Assembly (NCBI GenBank): GCA_947493325.1 | Contig: CANLQI010000001.1 | Coordinates: 1,255,375-1,319,374, forward strand | DNA from: an uncultured Sphingomonadaceae bacterium | GTDB lineage: Bacteria; Pseudomonadota; Alphaproteobacteria; Sphingomonadales; Sphingomonadaceae | DNA: 64,000 nt | Direction of reading: 5' to 3' | In this document: positions 50,406-59,859 of the stretch, one piece after another | Layout: every line of letters starts with the position of its first letter | Numbering within the stretch: position 1 is the stretch's first letter | Made by a program: the position numbers and the translations under genes | Notes under the pieces: generated by a model | Database searches by the model: none | Told to the model about the DNA's origin: nothing | The model's input: only the letters and a program-made list of their open reading frames with translations

Positions 50406-51603
50406 TATAGTTCCGCAAATACGTGATGCAAAATGGTTTGAACGCAGCGATTTGAAAGCGCTGGTGGCCGCACTTGACCCGGACGGCGGCCTCACCCGCT
50501 ATGTCGGCGGCGCCGTGCGCGACACGCTGCGCGGTGCAGACGTCAATGATATTGATATGGCAACGATATTAAAGCCCGAGATAGTCATGGAACGGCTCAG
50601 ATCACATGATATCAAAGTTGTACCGACTGGCATTGAACACGGGACAGTGACGGCGGTGCTCCCCGATGGCCCCGTTGAAATCACGACATTGCGCCGCGAT
50701 GTTTCGACAGATGGCCGCCGTGCAACCGTCGCGTTCAGCGACGATTGGAAAGAAGATGCGGCACGCCGTGACTTCACGATAAATGCTCTTTACCTCGACC
50801 CATATACGCGTGAAATATACGACTATTTTAATGGACAAAACGATCTAAAAGCAAATATGGTCCGGTTTATCGGTTCTGCCGAACAGCGTATCAAGGAAGA
50901 CTATTTGCGCATTATGCGTTTCTTCCGCTTCACCGCGCGTTTTGGCATAGGTGACCCTGATGCAGAAGTCCTGGAAGCCTGCACAGCGCATGCGGCAGGC
51001 CTTAAATCCCTATCGCGCGAACGTATAGCGGATGAGTTGCTCAAGCTGCTTGGCACCGATGATCCACGCATGGCGGTAATACAGATGCAGAAGGCAGGGA
51101 TTTTTTCCAATATCATCAGTGAGATTGATGAAGATGTTGCGATGAAATTAGAGCATTTAATCGTCCGGGAAAAAACGCATAATATATCACCATCCGCCAT
51201 TCGCCGCCTGATAGCCTTGCTGCCCAAAGATGCGGAAAAGTCAGGTAAAATCGCGAAAAAACTGCGCCTGTCCAAAAAGCGGCAGCGCGCCGTGGTGGAC
51301 CGGCTCACCGCAGATGTACCAACTGCAGACAACATCCGGGCGCTCGCTTATTCTCTGGGCACGGAAGCGGCCCGCGATATTGCATTGCTATTTGCAAGCG
51401 ATACCAAAGTAGCGGCAAGCCTCGAAAAGCTGGAAGGTTGGCAGAAACCCGACTTTCCCCTCACCGGCGGCGATTTGATTAAAATGGGTCTGGAGCCAGG
51501 GCCTATTGTGTCCGAAACCCTTGCGAAAGTGGAGCAAGCCTGGATGGATGAGGGATTTCCGGATACAGCCCGTGTAAAAGAACTGGCTGAGGCCGCAATC
51601 TAA
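50398..51603 (+). CDS. cca: CCA tRNA nucleotidyltransferase family
   Basis: 401 residues. The nucleotidyltransferase head shows YVGGAVRDTLRGADVNDIDM with Gly-Gly at about 37-38 and the Asp-x-Asp metal pair at 51-53; the RRD motif of the CCA/polyA polymerase family follows (AARRDFTINALY). The C-terminal helical domain binds tRNA. It adds CCA to tRNA 3' ends. The alphaproteobacterial form is often listed as polyA polymerase, but the position and size fit the CCA enzyme. The spacer after its stop carries an inverted repeat. Confidence 0.9.
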   Translation: MTDIVPQIRDAKWFERSDLKALVAALDPDGGLTRYVGGAVRDTLRGADVNDIDMATILKPEIVMERLRSHDIKVVPTGIEHGTVTAVLPDGPVEITTLRRDVSTDGRRATVAFSDDWKEDAARRDFTINALYLDPYTREIYDYFNGQNDLKANMVRFIGSAEQRIKEDYLRIMRFFRFTARFGIGDPDAEVLEACTAHAAGLKSLSRERIADELLKLLGTDDPRMAVIQMQKAGIFSNIISEIDEDVAMKLEHLIVREKTHNISPSAIRRLIALLPKDAEKSGKIAKKLRLSKKRQRAVVDRLTADVPTADNIRALAYSLGTEAARDIALLFASDTKVAASLEKLEGWQKPDFPLTGGDLIKMGLEPGPIVSETLAKVEQAWMDEGFPDTARVKELAEAAI

Positions 51604-51609
51604 CAACTT

Positions 51610-51685
51610 GTCATTCCTGCGAAGGCGGGAATCTTTTACAGTCTGGCGCTATATTGCGCGAGATTCCCGCCTTCGCGGGAATGAC
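51610..51685. repeat. REP-like inverted repeat between cca and parC
   Basis: Arms 51610-51634 and 51661-51685 (25 bases) match with one mismatch; core ATTCCTGCGAAGGCGGGAAT. Same family as at 2479-2553 and 39071-39149. It fills the gap between the convergent cca and parC genes, so it may stop both. Confidence 0.9.
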
Positions 51686-51690
51686 GGCAT

Positions 51691-54012
51691 TTAATCAAAC
51701 TTCCCGCTTTTCGGGAACCCTGTGGGCGGCATACGCCCTGCTGCGCCGCGGGCCACGCGCCACATGGTCAGGTCATTTTCCGTCCGCGTGCGGCCTGTAT
51801 CCCCGCCCATGGGCCAGCTGAGGCCCTCCTCGAGTTTGAAAACGGTCGCATCTGACAGTCCGCCGTCTTTATAGCGTTGCAGCATGACCCCCTGCCCTTT
51901 GGCCATTTCTGGCATTTCCGACATTGCAAATACAACGAACTTGCGGTTTTCACCGATGGCGGCGACATGGTCCGCGCCTTCAGGAATTTCCCGCACGACC
52001 AGTAACTGGGCATCGCCTTTCAGGTTGGCGACCTGGCGTCCCTTTTTGGTCTCCGCGACGACATCAGCCACTTTGGCAATAAACCCGCGTCCCCAGGTCG
52101 AGGCAATCAACAGCCTTGCATCCGGATCAGCAACCATCAGCGCAATCGGCTCTGCGCCCGGCGCGATATCGACCATGGACCCCACAGGCTCACCAAACCC
52201 GCGCGCACCGGGCAGTTTATCCGCGCCAATCGTGTAGAAACGGCCATTATCGCAGGCCATCAGCAGTTTGTCGGTCGTCTGCGCGTGGAAAGCATAAGCC
52301 GGGCCATCGCCTTCCTTAAACTTCGACAGATCGGGTTTGGCGAGGTCCACATGGCCCTTCATCGCCTTGATCCAGCCGCGCTGCGACATAATGACGGTAA
52401 CCGGCTCTTTTTCGATCATCGCTTCCAATGGAATATCGCGCGCTGGCCCCTGTTCGCTATGCGTCGTGCGGCGTTGGCCAAGCGCGGTGTCCTGACCATA
52501 ATCTTTCAGCAACGCCTTCAGGTCTTTCTTAAGCCGCGTCCGCTGCCTGCCCGGACTGTCGAGCAGTTTTAGAAGTCCGTCCTTTTCTTTAAGCAGCTTG
52601 TCCCGCTCAGTGCGCAGTTCCATTTCTTCGAGCTTACGCAGCGAGCGCAGCCGCATGTTGAGGATGGCTTCGGCCTGACGGTCTGTAAGCTTGAACTCCG
52701 CCATCATGATCGGTTTGGGTTCATCTTGCGTGCGGATAATCTCGATAATCCGGTCGAGATTGAGGAAAGCGATGATATAGCCTTCGAGCAGTTCCAACCG
52801 CGCATCGATTTTATCAAGCCGGTGCTGCGAACGGCGTATGAGTACCTGTATCTGATGCCGTATCCAGCTGGTGAGTAGCGGTTTGAGGCCCATGACGCCA
52901 GGCGTATTGGTTTCATCCAGCACATTAAGGTTGAGAGAGAACCGGTTTTCCAGATCAGTCATACGGAACAGGCTGTCTTTCAGCACATCTATATCGACAT
53001 TACGGTTCTTGGGTTCCAGCACAATGCGAATTTGCTCATCAGACTCATCGCGTACATCGGCGAGGATCGGCAGTTTCTTGTCCGCGATCAGGCTGGCAAT
53101 CTGCTCAATCAGTTTGGATTTCTGCACCTGATAGGGAATTTCGGAGATGACAAGCTGCCATTGGCCATTGCCCAGTTTTTCGATACCGTCATCGTCCAGC
53201 CATGCCCCTGTCTCTGCGTCACGTCCGGTTGAATAGCGCGCCCGCACGCGAAATGCGCCGCGGCCCGTTTCATAAGCTTCGGAAATGGAATCCATGCTGT
53301 CGGCCAGTAACCCGCCCGTGGCAAAATCCGGCCCCCTGAATATTTCCATCAGTTCCGCATGCTCGGCTTTCGGTTTGTCGATCAGTAGCAGCGCCGTTTC
53401 AATCACTTCAGCGGCATTGTGCGACGGGATACTGGTGGCCATGCCCACCGCAATCCCGCTGGCGCCATTGGCAAGCAGGTTCGGGAACAGGCCGGGCATG
53501 ATAACCGGCTCTTCATCCTCGCCATTATATGTTGGGCGGAAATCAGTCGCATCCTGGTCAAGACCGCGCATCAGTTCAATAGCGGTTTTCGTCAGGCGCG
53601 CCTCTGTATACCTGTAGGCGGCGGCATTATCGCCGTCGATATTACCGAAGTTGCCCTGCCCGTCGACCAGCGGATAGCGTAGCGCAAATGTCTGCGCGAG
53701 GCGGACCATCGCGTCATAGACTGACTGGTCACCGTGCGGGTGGTATTTACCGATCACGTCACCGACCACGCGCGCGCATTTTTTATATCCGCTGTTTGGA
53801 TCCAGTTTGAGCTGCCGCATCGCCCAGAGCAGGCGGCGGTGCACGGGCTTCAGGCCATCACGCAAATCGGGGAGCGAGCGCGCCGTGATGGTGGACATGG
53901 CATAGACAAGATAGCGCTCTGACAAAGCGCCATCAAATGGGGTGTTTACAATCTGATCAAGGGGATCTTCTGGCATATCGCCATCCGCATCGGCATCGAT
54001 AACATCACTCAT
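51691..54012 (-). CDS. parC: DNA topoisomerase IV subunit A
   Basis: 773 residues. The catalytic Tyr135 is in AAYRYTEARL, and the quinolone-target region is HPHGDQSVYDAM, where the E. coli Ser80 position is Gln96 and Glu84 is Asp100. The length and the lack of the GyrA C-terminal beta-propeller repeat pattern support ParC rather than GyrA. It decatenates daughter chromosomes with ParE, which is not in this window. It converges on cca. Confidence 0.95.
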   Translation of the reverse strand: MSDVIDADADGDMPEDPLDQIVNTPFDGALSERYLVYAMSTITARSLPDLRDGLKPVHRRLLWAMRQLKLDPNSGYKKCARVVGDVIGKYHPHGDQSVYDAMVRLAQTFALRYPLVDGQGNFGNIDGDNAAAYRYTEARLTKTAIELMRGLDQDATDFRPTYNGEDEEPVIMPGLFPNLLANGASGIAVGMATSIPSHNAAEVIETALLLIDKPKAEHAELMEIFRGPDFATGGLLADSMDSISEAYETGRGAFRVRARYSTGRDAETGAWLDDDGIEKLGNGQWQLVISEIPYQVQKSKLIEQIASLIADKKLPILADVRDESDEQIRIVLEPKNRNVDIDVLKDSLFRMTDLENRFSLNLNVLDETNTPGVMGLKPLLTSWIRHQIQVLIRRSQHRLDKIDARLELLEGYIIAFLNLDRIIEIIRTQDEPKPIMMAEFKLTDRQAEAILNMRLRSLRKLEEMELRTERDKLLKEKDGLLKLLDSPGRQRTRLKKDLKALLKDYGQDTALGQRRTTHSEQGPARDIPLEAMIEKEPVTVIMSQRGWIKAMKGHVDLAKPDLSKFKEGDGPAYAFHAQTTDKLLMACDNGRFYTIGADKLPGARGFGEPVGSMVDIAPGAEPIALMVADPDARLLIASTWGRGFIAKVADVVAETKKGRQVANLKGDAQLLVVREIPEGADHVAAIGENRKFVVFAMSEMPEMAKGQGVMLQRYKDGGLSDATVFKLEEGLSWPMGGDTGRTRTENDLTMWRVARGAAGRMPPTGFPKSGKFD

Positions 54013-54085
54013 GCCATTTCAGATAACAGCGCGCTTTCAAAGATGCGAGTGGTGATAAACATAAATTGGGGAAAAATGTGGATGC

Positions 54086-54439
54086 TCATCTTTCCGGGCG
54101 CGTCCATATCCATGTACTGGTGACAATCGCCACGGCAATCGGGATAAGCGACATCGGCCATGCAAGCATCCATAAGCCGAGCGCGATGCTGAACGCGAAT
54201 GCTATCGTGGAGGCCCATTTGCCTTTGCGGCTGATAGCGCGGCTTTCGCGCCATTTGCGAACGGATGGTCCAAAATGCGCATGGTTTACGATCCAGTTTT
54301 CCAGCTGCGTGTTGCTTTTCGCAAAACAAAATGCGGCCAAGATCATAAACGGCACGGTGGGCAAGAGAGGCAATGCAATGCCAATGATACCCAGGCCAAA
54401 GGACACGGAACCCAGCATGAAAAAGAAAGTGCGAGTCAT
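54086..54439 (-). CDS. DUF454 (YbaN-like) membrane protein
   Basis: 117 residues from ATG at 54439; the longer frame from 54487 is less likely. It has three or four hydrophobic helices and the family pattern GIIGIALPLLPTVPFMILAAFCFAKSN, followed by basic NHAHFGPSVRKWRE. It belongs to the YbaN/DUF454 group of inner-membrane proteins with no settled role. It lies 73 bases upstream of parC's start. Confidence 0.85.
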   Translation of the reverse strand: MTRTFFFMLGSVSFGLGIIGIALPLLPTVPFMILAAFCFAKSNTQLENWIVNHAHFGPSVRKWRESRAISRKGKWASTIAFAFSIALGLWMLAWPMSLIPIAVAIVTSTWIWTRPER

Positions 54440-54487
54440 AATGACATATTTCCCGAAGCAAATGTACATGGGCCAGGAAACCGGCAC

Positions 54488-54928
54488 TTAATCAAACCAG
54501 TATGCGGGAATACGCACGCCCTCCCGCTCATTATCCCAGATAATCGACATGATCCACCAGCGCGCACCATCATTCCACAAATGTATCATATTGATGCCGC
54601 GAAATAATATGTCAGTACTATCCGGCGTTTCGCGCGCTTCATAGGCGGAAAACACATGTGCAATCTGACCAAATTTCTGTGTTTTGCGCGCCGTTTCGAT
54701 TTCGTAAAACGACCTGCCTGCCAGCATTGGTTTCGTGGCTTCTATAAATTCCTCAAGGTCAAATGTATAAGCGACATTGCGCCCGTCCTCGGCCCGTGTT
54801 CGCGTGATCAGGGCGTCAGCATGGTACAATTCGCGCTCACGTTCCCAATCCTGCCCGCCGGGTGGTCCGGAAATACAAACATATAAGGCGCGTATGATAT
54901 CATCAATCTGGCTATATGTGGCAGTCAT
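54488..54928 (-). CDS. SnoaL/NTF2-like small protein
   Basis: 146 residues from ATG at 54928. The cone-shaped NTF2-like fold is suggested by DWERERELYHADALITRTRAE, FDLEEFIEATKPMLAGRSFY and the ending WWIMSIIWDNEREGVRIPAYW. Such proteins are often isomerases, dehydratases or binding subunits, and the specific activity is unknown. It precedes the DUF454 gene on the same strand with a 48-base gap to its preferred start. Confidence 0.78.
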   Translation of the reverse strand: MTATYSQIDDIIRALYVCISGPPGGQDWERERELYHADALITRTRAEDGRNVAYTFDLEEFIEATKPMLAGRSFYEIETARKTQKFGQIAHVFSAYEARETPDSTDILFRGINMIHLWNDGARWWIMSIIWDNEREGVRIPAYWFD

Positions 54929-55062
54929 CGTGGCTTTTCCTCTTTCCATCTGGCTTGTCGCACAATAAGCACGCTGTCAATTGCGCCGCCATCGCCATTG
55001 GATTATAGCAACCTTTCCTTTACTGGCTCATCGTCCGAGTCTTTTACTGTCAGGAAACATCT

Positions 55063-55845
55063 ATGTCCCGTCGCCGCCAGATATATGAAGGCAAAGCCAA
55101 AATCCTGTATGAAGGCCCGGAGCCCGGCACTATCATCCAGTATTTCAAGGATGATGCAACCGCGTTCAACGCGCAAAAGCGCGGGACCATCAATGGTAAA
55201 GGCGTCATAAACAACCGCATCAGTGAATATGTTTTTACGCAGCTACAGCATATCGGCATCCCGACACATTTCGTGCGCCGCCTGAACATGCGTGAGCAAT
55301 TGGTGCGACAGGTGGAAATCGTGCCCATTGAAGTGATTGTACGCAATGTGGCTGCTGGCTCGATTTGCAAGCGGCTCGGCCTGACCGAAGGTGACCCGCT
55401 TCCCACCACACTGATTGAATATTGCTACAAAGACGATGATCTGGGCGACCCCCTGATTGCAGAGGAACATATCGCCTGTTTCAACTGGGCCAGTGCCGAT
55501 GAAATGCAGGATATTTCCTCCATGGCGATCCGTATCAACGATTTTATGTGCGGCATGTTCGCGGCTATTGGCATTCGCCTGATCGACTTTAAGCTCGAGT
55601 TCGGACGGTTGTTTGAAGGTGATTTTTCACGCATCATTCTGGCCGATGAAATCAGCCCGGATGGTTGCCGCCTGTGGGATATGGAGAGCAATGAGAAGCT
55701 CGACAAAGACCGTTTCCGCCGCGACCTTGGCGGCGAAGTCGAGGCGTATCAGGAAGTCGCCCGCCGCCTGGGTCTTCTACCCGAAGATGTCAATAATAAC
55801 GATGTCGTGGATCTCGATAGCCAGCGTAAAAAGCGCGGAAAGTAA
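55063..55845 (+). CDS. purC: Phosphoribosylaminoimidazole-succinocarboxamide synthase
   Basis: 260 residues. It shows [11 protein letters not shown] at the start, then [34 protein letters not shown] and [10 protein letters not shown], all SAICAR synthetase signatures. It joins aspartate to CAIR in purine synthesis. The usual partners purS and purQ lie 3 kb downstream on the same strand, with a large M16 peptidase gene in between. Confidence 0.98.
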   Translation: MSRRRQIYEGKAKILYEGPEPGTIIQYFKDDATAFNAQKRGTINGKGVINNRISEYVFTQLQHIGIPTHFVRRLNMREQLVRQVEIVPIEVIVRNVAAGSICKRLGLTEGDPLPTTLIEYCYKDDDLGDPLIAEEHIACFNWASADEMQDISSMAIRINDFMCGMFAAIGIRLIDFKLEFGRLFEGDFSRIILADEISPDGCRLWDMESNEKLDKDRFRRDLGGEVEAYQEVARRLGLLPEDVNNNDVVDLDSQRKKRGK

Positions 55846-55908
55846 GGCGCTGCTCTTACAAGAAATTACCCTCTTGTAAGTCCCTGGCAATATTGCTTCA
55901 CTGCGGCC

Positions 55909-58815
55909 ATGATATCTTTTTATAAGCCGCTTCGCCTGCTCACCATAATTTCACCTGTATTGCTGACAGCATGCGCGATTCCGCCCCCGCAAACAGCTGC
56001 GCCAGCGTCACAAACAATGGCGGCGACACCGGCCTACCCGCAAGCAGTGGCAGCAGCATGGGGCTTTGATAAAAGCGACCTTCAGCCTGACCCTGCGGTA
56101 CGTTACGGCGTATTGGACAATGGGATGCGTTATGCGGTCCGCCACAACGAAACGCCCAAAGACAGCGCAGTTGTCCGCCTGGTTTTCGATATTGGCTCTA
56201 TGGCTGAGGAAGAGGACCAACGCGGCCTTGCCCATTTTACCGAACATATGGCGTTTAACGGCACCACAAATGTATCCGAAGGCGAAATGGTCAAGATACT
56301 CGAACGTTATGGCCTTGCTTTCGGCGCCGATACCAATGCTTTTACCAGTTATGACCGCACCGGCTATACGCTCGATCTACCCAATGTGGAACCAGAACTG
56401 ATAGATACTGCCCTGTTTCTAATGCGCGAAACGGCAAGCGAAATATTATTCGAACCCGAAGCCGTCGACCGTGAACGCGGTGTCGTGCTTGCGGAAATGC
56501 GCACCAGAGATGGCTATTCCCGACGCAGTTTTGAAAACCGCATAAAATTCCTTCTGCCCGATACAAAGCTGGCTTCACGCAGTCCAATTGGCACGGAAGA
56601 GGTTCTGAAAAACGCCCCTGCCACCCGGCTTCGTGACTTTTACGAGAAATATTACACCCCGGCGCGTGCGACGCTTGTTGTGGTCGGCGATATTGATGTG
56701 GATATGCTGGAAAAACAGATCAAACAGAAATTCGGCGACTGGAAAGCGAAAAATGGAGAAGCGCCTGATCCCGGTTATGGTAATATCGATTGGAACCGCA
56801 AAGGCCTGAGCAACGAGTTTACAGACCCTGCGCTAGGCGAAAATATACTTCTCGTATCATTGTCTCCCTATATCAAGCGCCCTGACACAGCAGCAGAACG
56901 CCGCCAGAACCTATTACGCAATATCGGTTATTCCATCATCAACCGGCGCATCGGCCGTGCCATACGTAGCGGGAAAATGCCTTTTACCAGCGCCGGGATT
57001 GGCAGTAGCGATATTTTTGAAATCGGTCGCCAGACGGCGATGACAGTATCTGCCAAAGATGGCGATCTCGCAGAAGGATTGGCCGCAGCCGAAAAGATAT
57101 TCCGCACCGCGCTGACTTACGGATTTACGGACAGAGAAATTGCCGAGCAGATCGCAAATTATCGCACTGGACAGGAAAATGCCGTCAAAGCAGCCGATAC
57201 ACGGCGCAGCAGCGGCTTGGCACAGGCGTTACTCAATGCCGCCACATCCGATAGCATTGTCACAACGCCGCAAAGCAGCCTTGCACGTTTTAACGCATCG
57301 GTTCCGCTCATTACCGCAGAAAACGTGCTTGCTGCATTGCGCAAGGATTTTTCGGAGCCTGAAAATCCGCTTATCCACGTCACAAGCAAAACCGGCGTAA
57401 AAGGCGGCCCCGAAGCGTTACGCAAAGTCTATCTGGCAAGTCGCAGTGAAAAGATAGAGCCACCTGAAGATGATGGCTTTGAGGAATTTGCCTATTCGGA
57501 TTTTGGCCCATCAGGGAAAGTCGTGAATGACGGGCGTATAGAGGATTTGGGCATTCGGACCGTAACGTTCGAAAACAATGTCCGGCTGAATATAAAGCAG
57601 ACCGATTTTGAAGACGACACAGTGCGCATATCGCTGCGCATCGATGGCGGTGAACTGCTTGACACAAAAGAAAATCCGCATGCCACATTGTTGATGAATA
57701 TATACAATAGCGGCGGTCTTGAGGCGCACAGCGTCGATGACCTGCTAAGCCTGTTGGCCGGACGTTCCGTAACATTCAGCTTTGGTGCCGGCGCGGACTA
57801 TTTCGGCGGCTATGTGGCCACTACGCCGGATGATATGGAACTGCAATTGCAGTTGTTGGCCGCTTATATGACAGCGCCGGGTTACCGCGAAGAGGCGCTG
57901 GTGCGTTACCGCAAGTCCATACCCAATTTCTATGCCCGTCTGAACGCAACGCCGGGGTCTGCACTTGGCAATCAGCTGGGTGGTATATTATCTGACAATG
58001 ATCCGCGTTTCAGCATGGCCCCGCGAAAAGCTTTTGAAACCGCCGATTTCGATATGCTGCGTGCCGCAATTTCGGAACGATTACAAAATGGCGCCATCGA
58101 AATAGGTATTGTGGGCGATATCAGTGAAGAAGATGCGATTGTCGCAATTGCCAAAACCTTTGGCGCGCTTCCCGAAAGAGAGAATGCATTCCGGACATAT
58201 GATGAAAACCGCATCCGTGCTTTTACATCTGACCGCACTGTGCGGCGCGCTTATCATACCGGTAAGGAAAATCAGGCCATCCTGAACCTTTACTGGCCGA
58301 CCACAGATGATGAAGATCATAAGCGTGATGCAAGCCTGTCCATACTTTCAAGTATCTTACGGCTGCGGCTGACAGATAGTTTGCGTGAAGAGCTGGGCGC
58401 AGCCTATTCCCCTGGGGCTTCCTCTTTCACATCATCACTTTACCCTGACTACGGATATCTTTCCATCGGCAGCAGTGTCGATTTCCAGGATCTGGACAAG
58501 GTTTATGAAGCCATTATCAAAATTGTCACGGATATTCGGGAAACTCCTCCAACTGCCGATGAAATGGACCGTGCCCGCAAACCGATACTGGAAGGCATTA
58601 TCGACGCACGCCGCGAAAACGGACGTTGGGTAAGGCTTGTGGATGAAGCGCAAAGCGAGCCGAGCGCACTGGTGCGTTTCCGCGATGCAGAAAGCGTATA
58701 CAGGTCCGTCTCTCCGCAAGATGTCAGCGCCATGGCACGGACATATTTGCAACCGGAAAATGCCCTGCGCATCGAAGCTGTGCATGAAAGCAAAAAACCG
58801 GCAAACGGGCAGTGA
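55909..58815 (+). CDS. M16-family zinc metallopeptidase lipoprotein, two-domain
   Basis: 968 residues from ATG at 55909, 63 bases after purC. A signal peptide ends in LLTACAIPP (lipobox Cys21), so it is probably anchored in the envelope. The inverted zinc motif HFTEH is at 109-113, with downstream ERGVVLAEMRTRDGYSRRSF holding the further glutamate ligand. The C-terminal half is a second M16 unit with no HxxEH motif, as in many pitrilysin-like pairs fused in one chain. It may degrade peptides at the cell surface. Its place between purC and purS is unusual. Confidence 0.93.
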   Translation: MISFYKPLRLLTIISPVLLTACAIPPPQTAAPASQTMAATPAYPQAVAAAWGFDKSDLQPDPAVRYGVLDNGMRYAVRHNETPKDSAVVRLVFDIGSMAEEEDQRGLAHFTEHMAFNGTTNVSEGEMVKILERYGLAFGADTNAFTSYDRTGYTLDLPNVEPELIDTALFLMRETASEILFEPEAVDRERGVVLAEMRTRDGYSRRSFENRIKFLLPDTKLASRSPIGTEEVLKNAPATRLRDFYEKYYTPARATLVVVGDIDVDMLEKQIKQKFGDWKAKNGEAPDPGYGNIDWNRKGLSNEFTDPALGENILLVSLSPYIKRPDTAAERRQNLLRNIGYSIINRRIGRAIRSGKMPFTSAGIGSSDIFEIGRQTAMTVSAKDGDLAEGLAAAEKIFRTALTYGFTDREIAEQIANYRTGQENAVKAADTRRSSGLAQALLNAATSDSIVTTPQSSLARFNASVPLITAENVLAALRKDFSEPENPLIHVTSKTGVKGGPEALRKVYLASRSEKIEPPEDDGFEEFAYSDFGPSGKVVNDGRIEDLGIRTVTFENNVRLNIKQTDFEDDTVRISLRIDGGELLDTKENPHATLLMNIYNSGGLEAHSVDDLLSLLAGRSVTFSFGAGADYFGGYVATTPDDMELQLQLLAAYMTAPGYREEALVRYRKSIPNFYARLNATPGSALGNQLGGILSDNDPRFSMAPRKAFETADFDMLRAAISERLQNGAIEIGIVGDISEEDAIVAIAKTFGALPERENAFRTYDENRIRAFTSDRTVRRAYHTGKENQAILNLYWPTTDDEDHKRDASLSILSSILRLRLTDSLREELGAAYSPGASSFTSSLYPDYGYLSIGSSVDFQDLDKVYEAIIKIVTDIRETPPTADEMDRARKPILEGIIDARRENGRWVRLVDEAQSEPSALVRFRDAESVYRSVSPQDVSAMARTYLQPENALRIEAVHESKKPANGQ

Positions 58816-58897
58816 TTGGGCTTGCTCCCCGCGCGCAATCGCTATAGCAGGAAAGCCATATAGCGATCCACAGCGCACAGGAGCGGCGGTAATTGCC

Positions 58898-59146
58898 ATG
58901 AAAATACGCATATTCGTGACACTGAAAAATGGCGTTCTCGACCCGCAGGGCAAGGCCATCCACCATTCTTTGGAAGGTTTGGGCTTTTCGGGTATAAATG
59001 ACGTACGCTCTGGACGGCTTATCGAAATGGATGTGGACGACAATGTCAGCGATAATGATATTGATGCAATGTGCCGCAAATTGCTCGCGAATATGGTGAT
59101 TGAAAATTACCATATCGAGAAAGTATCTGAAGGCGCCGATACATGA
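58898..59146 (+). CDS. purS: Phosphoribosylformylglycinamidine synthase subunit PurS
   Basis: 82 residues from ATG at 58898 with CAGGAG ahead. A much longer frame begins at 58637, but it lies inside the M16 gene in another frame and is spurious. [18 protein letters not shown], and the strand [12 protein letters not shown], are typical. PurS links PurL and PurQ in the FGAM synthase complex. It overlaps purQ by 4 bases (ATGA). Confidence 0.97.
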   Translation: MKIRIFVTLKNGVLDPQGKAIHHSLEGLGFSGINDVRSGRLIEMDVDDNVSDNDIDAMCRKLLANMVIENYHIEKVSEGADT

Positions 59147-59817
59147 AATCGGCGGTCATAACTTTCCCGGGATCTAACTGTGATCGCGATATGGCGGTCG
59201 CCATTGAAAAAACAACGGGCAAGGCCCCGGCACGTATCTGGCATGGCGAAAGCCAGCTTCCGGGCAATTTCGACCTGATCGCGGTTCCCGGCGGTTTCTC
59301 CTATGGTGATTATCTACGCAGCGGTGCGATGGCTGCGCGCTCGCCGATCATGAACGCCATTGTCAAGGCGGCAGAGCATGGCACAGCCATATTGGGTGTG
59401 TGCAATGGATTTCAGATATTGACGGAGTCATTGCTGCTTCCAGGCGCGCTTATGCGGAATGCGGGTATAGATTTCGTATGCCGCGAAGTACCGCTTATTG
59501 TCGAAAATACGGGTTCCAGCTTTACCAAGGCCTATCAGCAAGGTGAGCAGATCATCATTCCGGTGGCGCATCATGATGGCAATTATTTTGCCGACGATGA
59601 AACGCTCGATAGGTTGGAGGGCGATGGCCGCGTCGCTTTTCGCTATGCCGAACCAGTGAACGGATCGGCGCGTAATATTGCGGGCATATTAAACGCTAAA
59701 GGCAATGTACTGGGCATGATGCCGCACCCCGAACGCCATATTGAGACGCTGCAGGGCGGGACCGATGGCGTGCGCTTGTTCAAATCACTCGCGCAGTCAC
59801 TGCTAGAAGCAGTTTAA
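59143..59817 (+). CDS. purQ: Phosphoribosylformylglycinamidine synthase subunit PurQ
   Basis: 224 residues. This is a class I glutamine amidotransferase: the nucleophile Cys is in [11 protein letters not shown], and the catalytic His-Glu pair is in [11 protein letters not shown]. The first residues, [17 protein letters not shown], are the PurQ signature. It supplies ammonia to PurL. purL is not in the window; purS-purQ without purL next to it is a common alphaproteobacterial arrangement. Confidence 0.98.
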   Translation: MKSAVITFPGSNCDRDMAVAIEKTTGKAPARIWHGESQLPGNFDLIAVPGGFSYGDYLRSGAMAARSPIMNAIVKAAEHGTAILGVCNGFQILTESLLLPGALMRNAGIDFVCREVPLIVENTGSSFTKAYQQGEQIIIPVAHHDGNYFADDETLDRLEGDGRVAFRYAEPVNGSARNIAGILNAKGNVLGMMPHPERHIETLQGGTDGVRLFKSLAQSLLEAV

Positions 59818-59859
59818 TCGCCAAACCTGACTGGATGCCAAAACTGCTTGACGCCAGAG

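Noticed and set aside
58637-58897. Longer frame upstream of purS
   Set aside because: It runs through the M16 peptidase gene in another frame; the canonical PurS start is 58898.
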